This document shows positions 7,091 to 16,654 of a stretch of 64,000 bases of DNA, one piece after another. A model generated the notes under the pieces. That model was not told the origin of the DNA, did no database searches, and was given only the letters and a program-made list of their open reading frames with translations. The first letter of the stretch is position 1. Every line of letters begins with the position of its first letter. The DNA comes from Sunxiuqinia indica (GTDB lineage Bacteria; Bacteroidota; Bacteroidia; Bacteroidales; Prolixibacteraceae), in assembly GCF_009847015.1 (NCBI RefSeq), contig NZ_WVEM01000012.1:80323-144322 (forward strand). The letters run 5' to 3'. The translations under genes and the position numbers were made by a program.

Positions 7091-9622
7091 TTGAGACTTG
7101 TTAAGCTGATCATTAAAAACATTTTTACAACCTTTGAAGTCGCACGATGTTTTAAACACAAAAACAAATCAACCAATACAACAGACTTGAAAAACGAACA
7201 CCAAATATGTATTCATTGTGGCGAAGATTGCGGCCCGGCACCAATCATTTGGAATGATCAGCCATTTTGCTGTAATGGTTGCCAAACAGTGTACGAGTTG
7301 CTCAATGAGAAAAAACTCACGCAATATTATTCCATCCAATCTTCGCCAGGCGTAAAGCTTGAAAACGAGCACATCCAGAGCGAAGAGAAATTTGCTTATT
7401 TGGATCTGGAGGAGATCAAAAACAAACTGCTGGATTTCTCCGATTCGGGGATCTCAAAAATTCGCTTTTTTATCCCTGCAATTCATTGTGCTTCCTGCAT
7501 TTGGCTTTTGGAAAACCTTCACACACTTCACAATGGAGTTATCCAATCTTCGGTTAATTTTCCAAAAAAAGAAGTCAGCATTACTTTTCATGAAGAAAAA
7601 ATCAGTCTTCGGCAACTTGTAGAATTGCTTGCCTCCATTCATTATGTGCCAGAAATAAGCGGACAAAACCTGGACAAAAATCCCAACCGAAAAGCAAGTA
7701 ACAGCTTATTAATTAAAATAGGAATAGCCGGTTTTAGTTTTTTGAATGCCATGCTATATCATTTCCCACAATACTTGCCGGGAAGTGAAAACCTTGAATC
7801 AGGATTCAGGTTGGTATTTGGTTGGCTAAGTTTTGTTTTAAGCTTGCCAGTTTTATTTTATTGTGCCAACGACTATTTTTTGTCAGCATACAAGAGCTTG
7901 AAAAAGAAAATTATCAGCATTGATTTACCCATCGCGCTGGGGCTTATTACACTGTTTGTTCAGAGTTCATTCGAATTAATCAGCGATCAGGGAATTGGCT
8001 ATTTTGATTCGCTAACCGGCCTGGTGTTTTTCTTGTTAGTTGGCAAATGGTACCAAAGCATCACCTACGAAGCACTGACTTTTGAACGCACTTACAAATC
8101 GTATTTCCCGGTTGCAGTCACCAAAATCACAGATAACAAAAACACAACAATCCCCTTAGATGAACTGAAAGTCGGCGATCGCATTTTGGTGCGTAATCAA
8201 GAGCTCATTCCGGCTGATGCGACCATCGCCAAAGGAAACGCCAGTATCGACTATAGTTTTGTTACCGGAGAATCAATCCCGGTAAGTAAAAACACGGGGG
8301 ATTTTGTTTTCGCAGGAGGCCGACAAATGGGAAGTGCTATTGAACTGTTGATTCAAAAAGAAGTGGAACAAAGTTACCTGACCCAACTGTGGAACCAGGA
8401 TCAGAAAACGGATCATGAGTCAAAATCAATGTCGAGTGTTATCAATAAGGTTAGCCAGTATTTCACAATTGTAATCATTTCCATTGCCCTGGGAGCCGCC
8501 ATTTATTGGAATTTTGCAGATCCAAGCAAAGCGCTTTTTGCATTCACCTCCGTTTTAATTATTGCTTGCCCGTGTGCGCTGGCTCTGACCATTCCGTTTA
8601 CTTTTGGCAGCACCATGCGACAGTTTGGGCGCAAGGGTTTTTACCTTAAAAATTCGGACGTTATTGAACGGCTTTATAAAATAAAAACGGTTGTGTTTGA
8701 TAAAACCGGAACGATAACACATTCGCAATCAACAAAGGTTGATTTTAAAGGTGAAAAACTAACCGAAGAACAATTACAATTGATCAAGTCTTTGGTTTTT
8801 CATTCGACACACCCACTGAGCAAAACAATTAGCAACTCCATAAAAACAGTTCATCAATTTGAAGTTGTTAATTTTAAAGAGATTCCCTCGCTTGGAATAA
8901 CAGGAATGGTTAACAACCAGCAAATCAATATCGGTTCGAAATATTTTGTTACCGGCGACCAATCGGGAACCAAAGAATTGAAAACCCAGGTGTGGATTTC
9001 GATCAACAAAAAAACGGTGGGGCACTATCAGTTTGAGAATAATTACCGCGAAGGATTGGCTGAAACGATCTCTCAACTAAAAACACGTTTTGATCTCCAT
9101 TTAATTAGTGGCGACAACGAATCAGAACGAGAAAATCTTCTCCCGCTGTTTCACGATCATGCTAAACTCAACTTCAACCAATCGCCCACCGACAAGTTGG
9201 AATATGTCAGAAACCTCCAAAAAAACGGTGAAGCTGTTCTGATGATTGGTGACGGACTAAATGATGCCGGAGCATTAAGCGAAAGCAAAGTTGGAGTTGT
9301 TATTGCCGACAATATTTACAATTTTACGCCTGCTTGCGATGCTATTTTGAAAGCCGATCAATTTGCATCGCTACAGCGTTTTATACAATTTTCGAAAACC
9401 AGTATGAAAATTGTTTGGTATTCATTTTTAATTTCATTTTTGTACAATCTGGTGGGAATCTCATTTGCAGTGCAAGGAAGTTTATCTCCGATTATCGCTG
9501 CAATCCTGATGCCATTAAGCTCTGTTACCGTAGTTGCGTTTGCAAGCTTTTCGGTAAACCTAAGTTCAAAAAATAAACTACGTCGAGTTTATCGTTTAAA
9601 ACTCTTCAAAAAAATTGCTTAA
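7091..9622 (+). CDS. ccoI: heavy-metal P1B-type ATPase, CcoI/FixI type
   Basis: A copper-transporting P-type ATPase that supplies copper to cbb3 oxidase during assembly. In order it has a Cys-rich N-terminal domain (CIHCGEDCG, then FCCNGCQTVYELL), an HMA-like domain with AIHCASCIWLLE, membrane helices, the TGES actuator motif, the transmembrane CPCALALT copper site, the DKTGTITHS phosphorylation site and GDGLNDAGAL. The Cys-rich N terminus and position before ccoS-ccoNO identify it as the CcoI type rather than a general copper exporter. The frame is open from TTG 7091, but TTG 7187 (giving MKNEHQICIHCG) puts the start just before the first metal site and is the likelier start; there is no ATG in this stretch. 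Confidence 0.9.
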   Translation: MRLVKLIIKNIFTTFEVARCFKHKNKSTNTTDLKNEHQICIHCGEDCGPAPIIWNDQPFCCNGCQTVYELLNEKKLTQYYSIQSSPGVKLENEHIQSEEKFAYLDLEEIKNKLLDFSDSGISKIRFFIPAIHCASCIWLLENLHTLHNGVIQSSVNFPKKEVSITFHEEKISLRQLVELLASIHYVPEISGQNLDKNPNRKASNSLLIKIGIAGFSFLNAMLYHFPQYLPGSENLESGFRLVFGWLSFVLSLPVLFYCANDYFLSAYKSLKKKIISIDLPIALGLITLFVQSSFELISDQGIGYFDSLTGLVFFLLVGKWYQSITYEALTFERTYKSYFPVAVTKITDNKNTTIPLDELKVGDRILVRNQELIPADATIAKGNASIDYSFVTGESIPVSKNTGDFVFAGGRQMGSAIELLIQKEVEQSYLTQLWNQDQKTDHESKSMSSVINKVSQYFTIVIISIALGAAIYWNFADPSKALFAFTSVLIIACPCALALTIPFTFGSTMRQFGRKGFYLKNSDVIERLYKIKTVVFDKTGTITHSQSTKVDFKGEKLTEEQLQLIKSLVFHSTHPLSKTISNSIKTVHQFEVVNFKEIPSLGITGMVNNQQINIGSKYFVTGDQSGTKELKTQVWISINKKTVGHYQFENNYREGLAETISQLKTRFDLHLISGDNESERENLLPLFHDHAKLNFNQSPTDKLEYVRNLQKNGEAVLMIGDGLNDAGALSESKVGVVIADNIYNFTPACDAILKADQFASLQRFIQFSKTSMKIVWYSFLISFLYNLVGISFAVQGSLSPIIAAILMPLSSVTVVAFASFSVNLSSKNKLRRVYRLKLFKKIA

Positions 9623-9743
9623 TTTCGACAACAAAGTTTAACAAATCTTGTTGATTGAAGTTGATTTGTGAATAAATGTTGTGACCCGCAATATACAAGC
9701 AAGTTGAAGCAAAAAACTGAATCTTAAACTAAAAGAGAAAAAT

Positions 9744-9953
9744 ATGTCCGTTGTATTTGTATTGATTATTATTGGAATATTAGTGGCATCCGTTTTTCTT
9801 GTTGCGTTTATCTGGGCCGTTCGCAGCGGTCAATTTGATGATTCTTACACCCCATCTGTCCGCATTTTATTCGATGATCCGGTTTCTTCGAAAGAAAACC
9901 AAGGTGACTTGCAAAAAGACAAGCCACAGGAAAAGCAATCTATTAAATCATAG
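9744..9953 (+). CDS. ccoS: cbb3 oxidase maturation protein CcoS
   Basis: CcoS is a small membrane protein needed for cofactor insertion into cbb3 oxidase. The protein has 69 residues: one N-terminal membrane helix (VFVLIIIGILVASVFLVAFI), then the family signature WAVRSGQFDD and a short polar tail. It ends 4 bases before the ccoNO start and is preceded by a purine-rich leader (AAAAGAGAAAAAT before ATG). A 121-bp gap separates it from ccoI. Confidence 0.93.
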   Translation: MSVVFVLIIIGILVASVFLVAFIWAVRSGQFDDSYTPSVRILFDDPVSSKENQGDLQKDKPQEKQSIKS

Positions 9954-9957
9954 CTAT

Positions 9958-12108
9958 ATGGAATTACAGAAGTTCACCTACGACAACAGGATTACACGGG
10001 ATTTTACTGTGGCAACGATTGTGTGGGGAGTTGTAGGAATGTTGGTCGGCTTATTGGTAGCCTTACAAATTTTTATTCCTGAAATGAATTTCAGTCTGGA
10101 ATACACCACCTTTGGAAGAACCAGACCCGTACACACCAACGCGGTTATTTTTGCCTTTGTTGGAAATGCCATCTTCACGGCCGTTTACTATTCGATGCCA
10201 CGCTTGCTAAAAACAAGCATGTACAGCAAACTGTTGGGTAAGATTCATTTTTGGGGTTGGCAGTTAATTATTGTTGCAGCCGCTGTTACTTTACTTGCTG
10301 GTTACACCTCCGGAAAAGAATACGCAGAACTGGAATGGCCCCTTGACATTGCCATTACCCTGATTTGGGTGATTTTCGGAATCAACATATTTGGCACCAT
10401 TTTACAACGCCGGGTGAGCCACATCTACGTAGCGATCTGGTTCTACATTGCCACCTGGGTAACCGTTGCCGTACTTCACATTGTCAACTCCATCGAAATT
10501 CCATATAGCTTAATGAAAAGTTATCCGGTGTATGCTGGTATCCAAGATGCCCTTGTACAATGGTGGTATGGGCACAATGCCGTTGCCTTCTTTCTCACTA
10601 CTCCCTTCCTTGGGCTGATGTATTATTTTGTTCCGAAGGCAGCCAACCGGCCCATCTACTCTTACAAATTATCGATTGTCCACTTTTGGTCGTTGATTTT
10701 CATATACATCTGGGCCGGACCGCACCACTTGCTATACAGCTCGCTACCCGACTGGCTACAGGCACTGGGAACCACCTTCTCCATCATGCTAATTGCTCCC
10801 AGCTGGGGTGGGATGATTAACGGCTTATTAACCCTGCGTGGAGCTTGGGACAAAGTGCGAAGAGACCCGGTTTTGAAGATGTTTGTGGTTGGAATTACGG
10901 CCTACGGTATGGCTACTTTTGAGGGGCCCATGCTTTCACTCAAAACCGTAAATGCCATCAGCCATTTCACCGACTGGACCGTTGGACACGTACACATTGG
11001 TGCTTTGGGATGGAATGGCATGCTTACCTTTGGAATGCTCTATTGGCTGGTGCCGCGAATTTACAATACCAAACTCTACTCGGTCAAACTGGCCAATGCA
11101 CATTTCTGGATCTCCACACTGGCCATTATATTTTACGCCGTTCCCCTTTACATTGGCGGAATTACGCAGGCGCTGATGTGGAAAGAATTCACCCCGGAAG
11201 GTTATCTGGCTTACCCCAACTTCCTGGAAACAGTAACCCAGCTCATTCCGATGTATGCTACCCGTGCATTTGGAGGCTTTCTGTATGTAGTCGGTATGTT
11301 CATGCTGGTGTTCAACGTTGTTAAAACAGCAAAACAAGGAAAACTCGTGGCCGTGGAAGAGGTGGAAGCTCCTGCATTACACGCTCAATCCGCTGTGAAA
11401 ACGAAGTCGGAAAGCTGGCACGGATTTTTGGAACGCAAACCCATCCGCTTCCTGATTTTTGCGACGATTGCTATTTTAATTGGTGGAATCTTTGAAATCA
11501 TCCCGACTTACCTGATCAACTCGAACGTACCTATTATTTCGAGTGTACAACCCTACACCCCGCTTGAGTTACAGGGTCGTGATATTTATGTTCGCGAAGG
11601 ATGCTACAATTGTCACTCACAAATGATCCGGCCATTCCGGTCCGAAACGGAACGCTACGGCGAGTATTCGAAAGCAGGTGAATTTATTTACGATCATCCA
11701 TTCCAGTTTGGCTCCAAACGAACAGGTCCGGATTTGGCCCGGGAAGGAGTAAAAACCGGACGGCTATATAAACCCAACGCCTGGCATTACAATCACTTCA
11801 TAGATCCACAAAAGATGAACGAAGGCTCCATCATGCCTAAGTATCCGTGGCTGGCCGAAAAAGACATCAACCTGAAGTCGACCGCGCCAAAGATCAGAGC
11901 CATGAAAAAACTGGGAGTCCCCTACCCCGACAACTATGAACACAAAGCCAACGATGATCTGCTGAAGCAAGCCGAAGAGATTGCCCAAAACCTGCGTGAA
12001 TCCGGAATTGAGACCGAAAGCACCAAGGAAATTATTGCACTCATTGCCTACATGCAGCGCTTGGGAACAGATATTATGAAACCACAAGTTGAAGAAGAGG
12101 AGGAATAA
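9958..12108 (+). CDS. ccoNO: cbb3-type cytochrome c oxidase, fused subunits I and II
   Basis: CcoN (catalytic heme-copper subunit) and CcoO (monoheme cytochrome c) are one 716-residue polypeptide. The N-terminal part, about residues 1-480, has twelve membrane helices and the His ligands in WWYGHNAVAF, WAGPHHLLYS and VGHVHIGALGWNG. The CcoO part follows a further membrane helix (about residue 500) and contains the single heme site CYNCHSQMIRP; a Met ligand in SIMPKYPWL fits the CcoO pattern. The frame is open upstream to 9799, but ATG 9958, just after the ccoS stop, gives the normal N terminus. The fusion is known in Bacteroidota. Confidence 0.95.
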   Translation: MELQKFTYDNRITRDFTVATIVWGVVGMLVGLLVALQIFIPEMNFSLEYTTFGRTRPVHTNAVIFAFVGNAIFTAVYYSMPRLLKTSMYSKLLGKIHFWGWQLIIVAAAVTLLAGYTSGKEYAELEWPLDIAITLIWVIFGINIFGTILQRRVSHIYVAIWFYIATWVTVAVLHIVNSIEIPYSLMKSYPVYAGIQDALVQWWYGHNAVAFFLTTPFLGLMYYFVPKAANRPIYSYKLSIVHFWSLIFIYIWAGPHHLLYSSLPDWLQALGTTFSIMLIAPSWGGMINGLLTLRGAWDKVRRDPVLKMFVVGITAYGMATFEGPMLSLKTVNAISHFTDWTVGHVHIGALGWNGMLTFGMLYWLVPRIYNTKLYSVKLANAHFWISTLAIIFYAVPLYIGGITQALMWKEFTPEGYLAYPNFLETVTQLIPMYATRAFGGFLYVVGMFMLVFNVVKTAKQGKLVAVEEVEAPALHAQSAVKTKSESWHGFLERKPIRFLIFATIAILIGGIFEIIPTYLINSNVPIISSVQPYTPLELQGRDIYVREGCYNCHSQMIRPFRSETERYGEYSKAGEFIYDHPFQFGSKRTGPDLAREGVKTGRLYKPNAWHYNHFIDPQKMNEGSIMPKYPWLAEKDINLKSTAPKIRAMKKLGVPYPDNYEHKANDDLLKQAEEIAQNLRESGIETESTKEIIALIAYMQRLGTDIMKPQVEEEEE

Positions 12109-12110
12109 GC

Positions 12111-12290
12111 ATGATCAAAGAACATTTGCAAAGTATCATTGGAGTGGAATTGTATGCCATTGTCGGCTTTTTGATCTTTTTTGTTTTTTTTATTCTGGTC
12201 ACCGTACACACCATCCGAATGGATAAAAGCCGGGTGAGAAGACTGAGTGAAATTCCGCTGGAAGATGAATTTAGAACAAACCAGGAGTAG
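12111..12290 (+). CDS. ccoQ: CcoQ-like small cbb3 oxidase subunit
   Basis: A 59-residue protein starting 2 bases after the ccoNO stop and ending 17 bases before ccoP. It has one membrane helix (LYAIVGFLIFFVFFILVTVH, about residues 14-33) followed by a basic, then acidic tail (MDKSRVRRLSEIPLEDEF). Position, size and topology are those of CcoQ, which stabilises cbb3 oxidase. Sequence similarity within this family is low, so the call rests mainly on context. Confidence 0.8.
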   Translation: MIKEHLQSIIGVELYAIVGFLIFFVFFILVTVHTIRMDKSRVRRLSEIPLEDEFRTNQE

Positions 12291-12307
12291 CCTAAAATAG
12301 AAATCCT

Positions 12308-12943
12308 ATGAGCACAAAAGAAGAAAAGAAACACGAACAACATCAAGCTAAACCCGAAATAGATGAGTTGACTAATGACCAGTTACTCGAAGGACACGAA
12401 TTTGATGGAATCCGCGAATTGGACAACCAGCTTCCACCCTGGCTGAAATACTTGTTTTATGCCAGCATTGTTTTTGCAGCTTCCTACCTCACCCTGGTTT
12501 TCGTTTTTGAAGATGACCGGGTGATTCAGGCCAAAGAATACCAAAAAGAAATGGCAGCCTATACGGAGGAGGAAGAAGCAGCGGAGGAAGAAGAACAAGC
12601 AGCTCCGGTTGCCCGAACGCAGGAAGAAATTATGGCCAGCGGAGAAGAGACCTTCTCAAAAATCTGTTCGGTATGTCACGGTAAATTCGGCGAAGGCCTG
12701 GTTGGCCCGAATTTCACCGATGAATACTGGATTCATGGCGGTTCGCGGGAAGATATGCACGAAGTAATTGTTAACGGAGTGATTGAAAAAGGGATGATCT
12801 CCTACAAAAATCTGCTCTCCGAAAGACAAATTCAGGATGTCATCACTTATATCAAAAGTTTACAGGGAACCAATCCTCCAAACCAAAAAGAACCTCAGGG
12901 TGAAAAATATGATCCGGAGTCTGAAGAAGAAACGCCAAGTTAA
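12308..12943 (+). CDS. ccoP: cbb3 oxidase subunit III, monoheme CcoP
   Basis: CcoP passes electrons to the CcoNO core. The 211-residue protein has the CcoP N-terminal signature (HEFDGIRELDNQLPPWLKYLF), one membrane helix (residues about 48-66), an acidic Glu/Ala-rich linker (about residues 78-100) and one cytochrome c domain with CSVCHGKFGEGLVGPNF and a Met ligand region (GMISYKNLLS). Proteobacterial CcoP has two hemes; only one CXXCH is present here and the protein is correspondingly short, so this is the monoheme version rather than a truncation. Confidence 0.92.
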   Translation: MSTKEEKKHEQHQAKPEIDELTNDQLLEGHEFDGIRELDNQLPPWLKYLFYASIVFAASYLTLVFVFEDDRVIQAKEYQKEMAAYTEEEEAAEEEEQAAPVARTQEEIMASGEETFSKICSVCHGKFGEGLVGPNFTDEYWIHGGSREDMHEVIVNGVIEKGMISYKNLLSERQIQDVITYIKSLQGTNPPNQKEPQGEKYDPESEEETPS

Positions 12944-12965
12944 CCGACTTTCATAAAGGCAAACT

Positions 12966-14375
12966 ATGGACAACACAGCAAAAAACACCGCCAATCAAAA
13001 AGCTAGCTTTCGCGATCACATGGCTACCGTTGACAACGAAGGACAACGAGTCTGGCTTTTTCCTAAGATGCCAAAAGGCAAGTTGTACAATTACCGGCGG
13101 GTTGTCGCTTACGGATTGCTGCTGTTTTTCTATCTGGCTCCACACCTTAAAATGGGTGGTGAGCCGCTTCTTTTTTTGAATTTTGTCGGGCGAAAATTTG
13201 TCTTCTTTGGAAATACGTTCTATCCGCAGGATCTTCACCTATTGATTTTCCCGCTCATTGCGCTCTTTGTTTTTATCATCTTGTTTACCGTTGTTTACGG
13301 GCGCATTTTTTGCGGGTGGACCTGCCCGCAAACGGTGTTTATGGAATTCTTGTATCGCCCCATTGAGTATCTGATTGATGGCGACCGTCGCAAACAACAG
13401 GTACTGGCACAGCAGGAAATGGATCTGGAAAAGTTTTTTAAACGGTTCATCAAACACTCACTTTTTCTGACAATTTCTTTTTGGACAATCCTTACGTTTT
13501 GGTCTTATCTCATTGGCTTTTCCGAAGTGCAGGTTTTTCTGTCCAATTGGCCAACCTCCAATTTTTCTGCCCTGCTCGTCGTACTGGCTTTTACCGGCAT
13601 GCACTATTTTGTGTTTGGTTGGTTTCGTGAGCAGGTTTGCACACTGGTTTGCCCCTACGGAAGACTGCAGGGCGTAATGCTCGACAACGATTCCATCGTA
13701 GTTGCCTATGACTATGTGCGAGGCGAACCACGCGGCCGGGGCCGAAACGAAGAAAAAGGTGACTGCATTGACTGCAAACGCTGCGTGGACGTTTGTCCTA
13801 CCGGAATCGACATCCGGAACGGCACGCAAATGGAATGCATAAACTGTACGGCCTGCATCGATGCCTGTAACGCGGTGATGTATACCGTAAACAAGCCCAA
13901 AGGCCTGATCCGTTATGCTTCTGAAAACTCCATTCTGAAAGGGAAAAAACAACTTTTAAATGCGAGGGCAATTGCTTATTCTGTAGTTTTGATATTGCTG
14001 GTGGGTATCGCCAGCTATTCGTTCATCAACCGTAGCGACATTGAAACCACGCTCATTCGCGCTCAAGGAAGTATGTTTCAGGAGTATGGTGCCGATTCAT
14101 ACAGCAATTTGTATAATCTGCAAATGGTAAATAAAACCAATGAGCCGTTGGATGCAGAACTAAAATTACTGGAGCCCGAAGGACAAATCATGATGATGGG
14201 TGACGAGCTCAACCTGGAAGCAGGAAAAATTGCCAAACGCAATTTGCTAATCATCTTAAGAAAAGATCAACTAACAAAATCCAATACCCATCTGCGTATT
14301 GGAGTATTCGAAAACGGCGAATTGGTAGACGAAATCAGTTCGAGCTTTGTTGGCCCGAACTCGCTGGACTATTAG
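12966..14375 (+). CDS. ccoG: cbb3 oxidase accessory protein CcoG (FixG/RdxA)
   Basis: CcoG is a membrane iron-sulfur protein implicated in Cu(II) reduction for cbb3 assembly. The 469-residue protein has N-terminal membrane helices with CGWTCPQTVFMEFLYRP, a CTLVCPYGRLQ segment, two ferredoxin-type clusters (CIDCKRCVDVCPTGID and CINCTACIDACN, about residues 263-302), another helix, and a C-terminal immunoglobulin-like FixG domain. It begins 22 bases after ccoP and is part of the same operon. Length and motif order are normal. Confidence 0.95.
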   Translation: MDNTAKNTANQKASFRDHMATVDNEGQRVWLFPKMPKGKLYNYRRVVAYGLLLFFYLAPHLKMGGEPLLFLNFVGRKFVFFGNTFYPQDLHLLIFPLIALFVFIILFTVVYGRIFCGWTCPQTVFMEFLYRPIEYLIDGDRRKQQVLAQQEMDLEKFFKRFIKHSLFLTISFWTILTFWSYLIGFSEVQVFLSNWPTSNFSALLVVLAFTGMHYFVFGWFREQVCTLVCPYGRLQGVMLDNDSIVVAYDYVRGEPRGRGRNEEKGDCIDCKRCVDVCPTGIDIRNGTQMECINCTACIDACNAVMYTVNKPKGLIRYASENSILKGKKQLLNARAIAYSVVLILLVGIASYSFINRSDIETTLIRAQGSMFQEYGADSYSNLYNLQMVNKTNEPLDAELKLLEPEGQIMMMGDELNLEAGKIAKRNLLIILRKDQLTKSNTHLRIGVFENGELVDEISSSFVGPNSLDY

Positions 14376-14388
14376 CACACAAAAAGCT

Positions 14389-14420
14389 GTTAACTTTTTT
14401 CGATATGGATAAAAGTTAAC
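14389..14420. repeat. perfect 10-bp inverted repeat between ccoG and fixH
   Basis: GTTAACTTTT (14389-14398) and AAAAGTTAAC (14411-14420) are exact inverted copies around a 12-base loop in the 74-bp ccoG-fixH gap. It could be an RNA hairpin that dampens read-through or marks an mRNA end inside the operon, or a protein site. The T-run is in the stem, not after it, so it is not a standard terminator. Confidence 0.4.
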
Positions 14421-14449
14421 AAAGTACTCACACGATAAAAAGTACAACG

Positions 14450-14899
14450 ATGAAATTAAAAATAAACTGGGGAACAGGCATTGTCATTGCACTGCTGATC
14501 ATGATCTCAGGAATGCTTTTTCTGGTATCCATCGCACTAAGGCAAGATTTCTATTTGGTTGAAAAAGACTATTACCAGAAATCGGTGAATTACCAAAGTC
14601 AAATTGACAAAATAAACAACGTTACCAAATTGGCTGTACCGGTCAAGCTCACTCAATCTGACAAAGCAATCCAAATTAATTTTCCCGAACTATTCAAAAA
14701 AGAACAACTGAAAGGAACCATCCACATCTACAGCCCGGTGAGTGAAAAAAATGACATGAAACTGCCGATCTTGCTAAATGCAGCCTTGAGCCAATCAATC
14801 TCAGTAAAAAATCTGCCCAAAGGACGCTACACGGTTAAGCTGGACTGGACTTCGAATGAGAAACCCTATTATCAGGAACTTGAAATGCAACTACCATGA
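14450..14899 (+). CDS. ccoH: FixH family protein
   Basis: FixH/CcoH is a small membrane protein associated with the assembly of cbb3 oxidase. The 149-residue protein has one N-terminal membrane helix (IVIALLIMISGMLFLVSIAL) followed by the family segment DFYLVEKDYYQKSVNYQSQI and a periplasmic beta-rich domain. In the operon it follows ccoG, as in other bacteria. Its end overlaps the start of the next gene in ATGA (14896-14899), so the two are translationally coupled. Confidence 0.88.
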   Translation: MKLKINWGTGIVIALLIMISGMLFLVSIALRQDFYLVEKDYYQKSVNYQSQIDKINNVTKLAVPVKLTQSDKAIQINFPELFKKEQLKGTIHIYSPVSEKNDMKLPILLNAALSQSISVKNLPKGRYTVKLDWTSNEKPYYQELEMQLP

Positions 14900-15618
14900 T
14901 CTTTGATTTCATTGCACCGTTAACGATCGGACTAGTCGGAAGTTTTCACTGCATCGGCATGTGTGGGCCCATAGCAGTAGCCCTGCCCTTGAAAAGCCAC
15001 AGTGCGGGAGCAAAAATAGCCGGAGGTTTGCTCTATAACATTGGCCGTACGCTAACCTACGCCGTACTCGGTTTGCTTTTTGGTTTGCTTGGCGCAGGAA
15101 TTCATCTGGCAGGTTTTCAGCAATGGACCTCCATACTACTTGGAGTGAGCATGATTCTGACGGTGCTTTTCCCTTACTTTTTCAAACAGCGAATAAGCCT
15201 CGGTGCTTTATTTACAGGCTATGCGGGACGGTTAATTTCACGCTTGCGCAAGCTGTTCTCCAACCATTCGTACCAATCACTGTTCACCATTGGCTTGCTC
15301 AACGGACTGTTGCCTTGTGGACTCGTTTATGTGGCCGTTGCAGGAGCTATCAATACCAACCATGTTCTTTCCGGAGCTCTGTTCATGATTCTATTTGGCT
15401 TAGGAACCATTCCCATGATGTTAATGATTTCACTAACCGGCAATATGATAAGCTCGAGCTTACGTACGGGCATGCGTCGGGTTGTTCCTTATTTTGTTGT
15501 TTTGCTGGGCATCCTTTTTATCCTGCGTGGCTTGTCGCTCGGAATCCCGTATATCAGTCCAAAAGCAGAAAAACTAGCTCCGGTAGAACGAACCATGGAA
15601 GAAAGTTGTTGTCACTAA
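14896..15618 (+). CDS. TauE/SafE-type membrane protein of the cbb3 cluster
   Basis: A 240-residue protein with six to seven membrane helices, of the sulfite exporter TauE/SafE group with a DsbD/UreH-like membrane fold. The first helix pair carries SFHCIGMCGPIAVALP, whose His/Cys residues suggest metal handling, and GLLPCGLVYVA lies before helix five. The tail ends in ESCCH, another possible metal site. Genes of this type regularly close cbb3 clusters in Bacteroidota, and a role in copper supply is inferred from this. It overlaps fixH by 4 bases; a 223-bp gap follows. Confidence 0.82.
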   Translation: MIFDFIAPLTIGLVGSFHCIGMCGPIAVALPLKSHSAGAKIAGGLLYNIGRTLTYAVLGLLFGLLGAGIHLAGFQQWTSILLGVSMILTVLFPYFFKQRISLGALFTGYAGRLISRLRKLFSNHSYQSLFTIGLLNGLLPCGLVYVAVAGAINTNHVLSGALFMILFGLGTIPMMLMISLTGNMISSSLRTGMRRVVPYFVVLLGILFILRGLSLGIPYISPKAEKLAPVERTMEESCCH

Positions 15619-15841
15619 ATCAGATAAAAGATGTTTATTTCCGAAATCAAGATTGAACAGAAACCCAATAAATACGCTATATTCAGCACTATAAAGCACG
15701 TGTACATCAGTGCCAAAAAAAAAATATCGCTTTTATGCTATTTTTTATAAACATTCGATGGTGGTTCTGGGTTTCTTATGATGAAAAAGTGAATCTATAT
15801 CTTGTTTGCAAAAGAAATCAAGAATCACAAGTTCAAAACAT

Positions 15842-16639
15842 ATGAGACTAGCGCCCAAACTATTAGTATTTTTATTTATTTTACTGTTCCAGCTCAGTTC
15901 ATTTGGACAAAAAACAATTTTCAACGACGAATCATCAAAAGATCCTGAAATTGGCGTTGTTGAGCATCTGGACGAATACTTGCCAGATGGGATCTATATA
16001 ACTGGAATCGACTCTCAACGGGTTCTGTTGACAGATTTAATTGATAAACCCACTATACTCAATTTCGTTTATTACCGCTGCCCCGGAATTTGTAGCCCTT
16101 TAATGGAAGGCTTAGCTGAAGTAATGGATCGATCGGACTTAAAACCCAATGAAGACTATCAGGTTCTTACTATAAGTTTTGATCCTACAGAAACACTTGA
16201 TTTGGCGCAGCGCAAAAAAACGAACTACCTCAATTTGGTTAACAAGAAAGAGTCCATTGCCAAAGGTTGGCATTTTTATATATCAGACAGTGCTAGTATC
16301 GCCAAAGCAACAAATGCAGTCGGTTTTAAATACAAAAGAGTGGGCAACGATTTTACGCATGCAGCATCTGTCATGGTAATTAGTCCCGACGGAAAAATTA
16401 CCCGCTATTTAAATGGAATCTATTTTCTTCCTTTTGAATTTAAAATGGCTGTTATCGAAGCAAACAAAGGACAGTCAGGTCCTACAATTAATAAGATATT
16501 ACAGTTTTGCTATTCATATGATCCCGAAGGGCAAACCTATGTTTTAAATGTCACGAAAGTTGCAGGGTCAATCATTTTATTTTTTGCATTGTTTATTTTC
16601 CTGTATTTAGTATTTAAACCTAAACGAAAAAAAGTTTAA
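15842..16639 (+). CDS. SCO1/SenC family copper chaperone
   Basis: Sco proteins deliver copper to the CuA site of cytochrome c oxidase. The frame is open from TTG 15806, but ATG 15842 gives a normal signal peptide (LLVFLFILLFQLSSFGQ) and a 265-residue protein. The thioredoxin-like domain has the copper-binding pair in RCPGICSPLMEG and the distal His in FTHAASVMV. A membrane helix near the C terminus (IILFFALFIFLYLVF) anchors the protein, an arrangement different from the usual N-terminal anchor. It is 15 bases before the oxidase subunit I gene. Confidence 0.9.
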   Translation: MRLAPKLLVFLFILLFQLSSFGQKTIFNDESSKDPEIGVVEHLDEYLPDGIYITGIDSQRVLLTDLIDKPTILNFVYYRCPGICSPLMEGLAEVMDRSDLKPNEDYQVLTISFDPTETLDLAQRKKTNYLNLVNKKESIAKGWHFYISDSASIAKATNAVGFKYKRVGNDFTHAASVMVISPDGKITRYLNGIYFLPFEFKMAVIEANKGQSGPTINKILQFCYSYDPEGQTYVLNVTKVAGSIILFFALFIFLYLVFKPKRKKV

Positions 16640-16654
16640 CAAACGAACATTTAT

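Noticed and set aside
13458..13952. 164-codon frame on the strand opposite ccoG.
   Set aside because: It lies entirely inside the conserved ccoG gene and its sequence is the shadow of Cys-rich codons.
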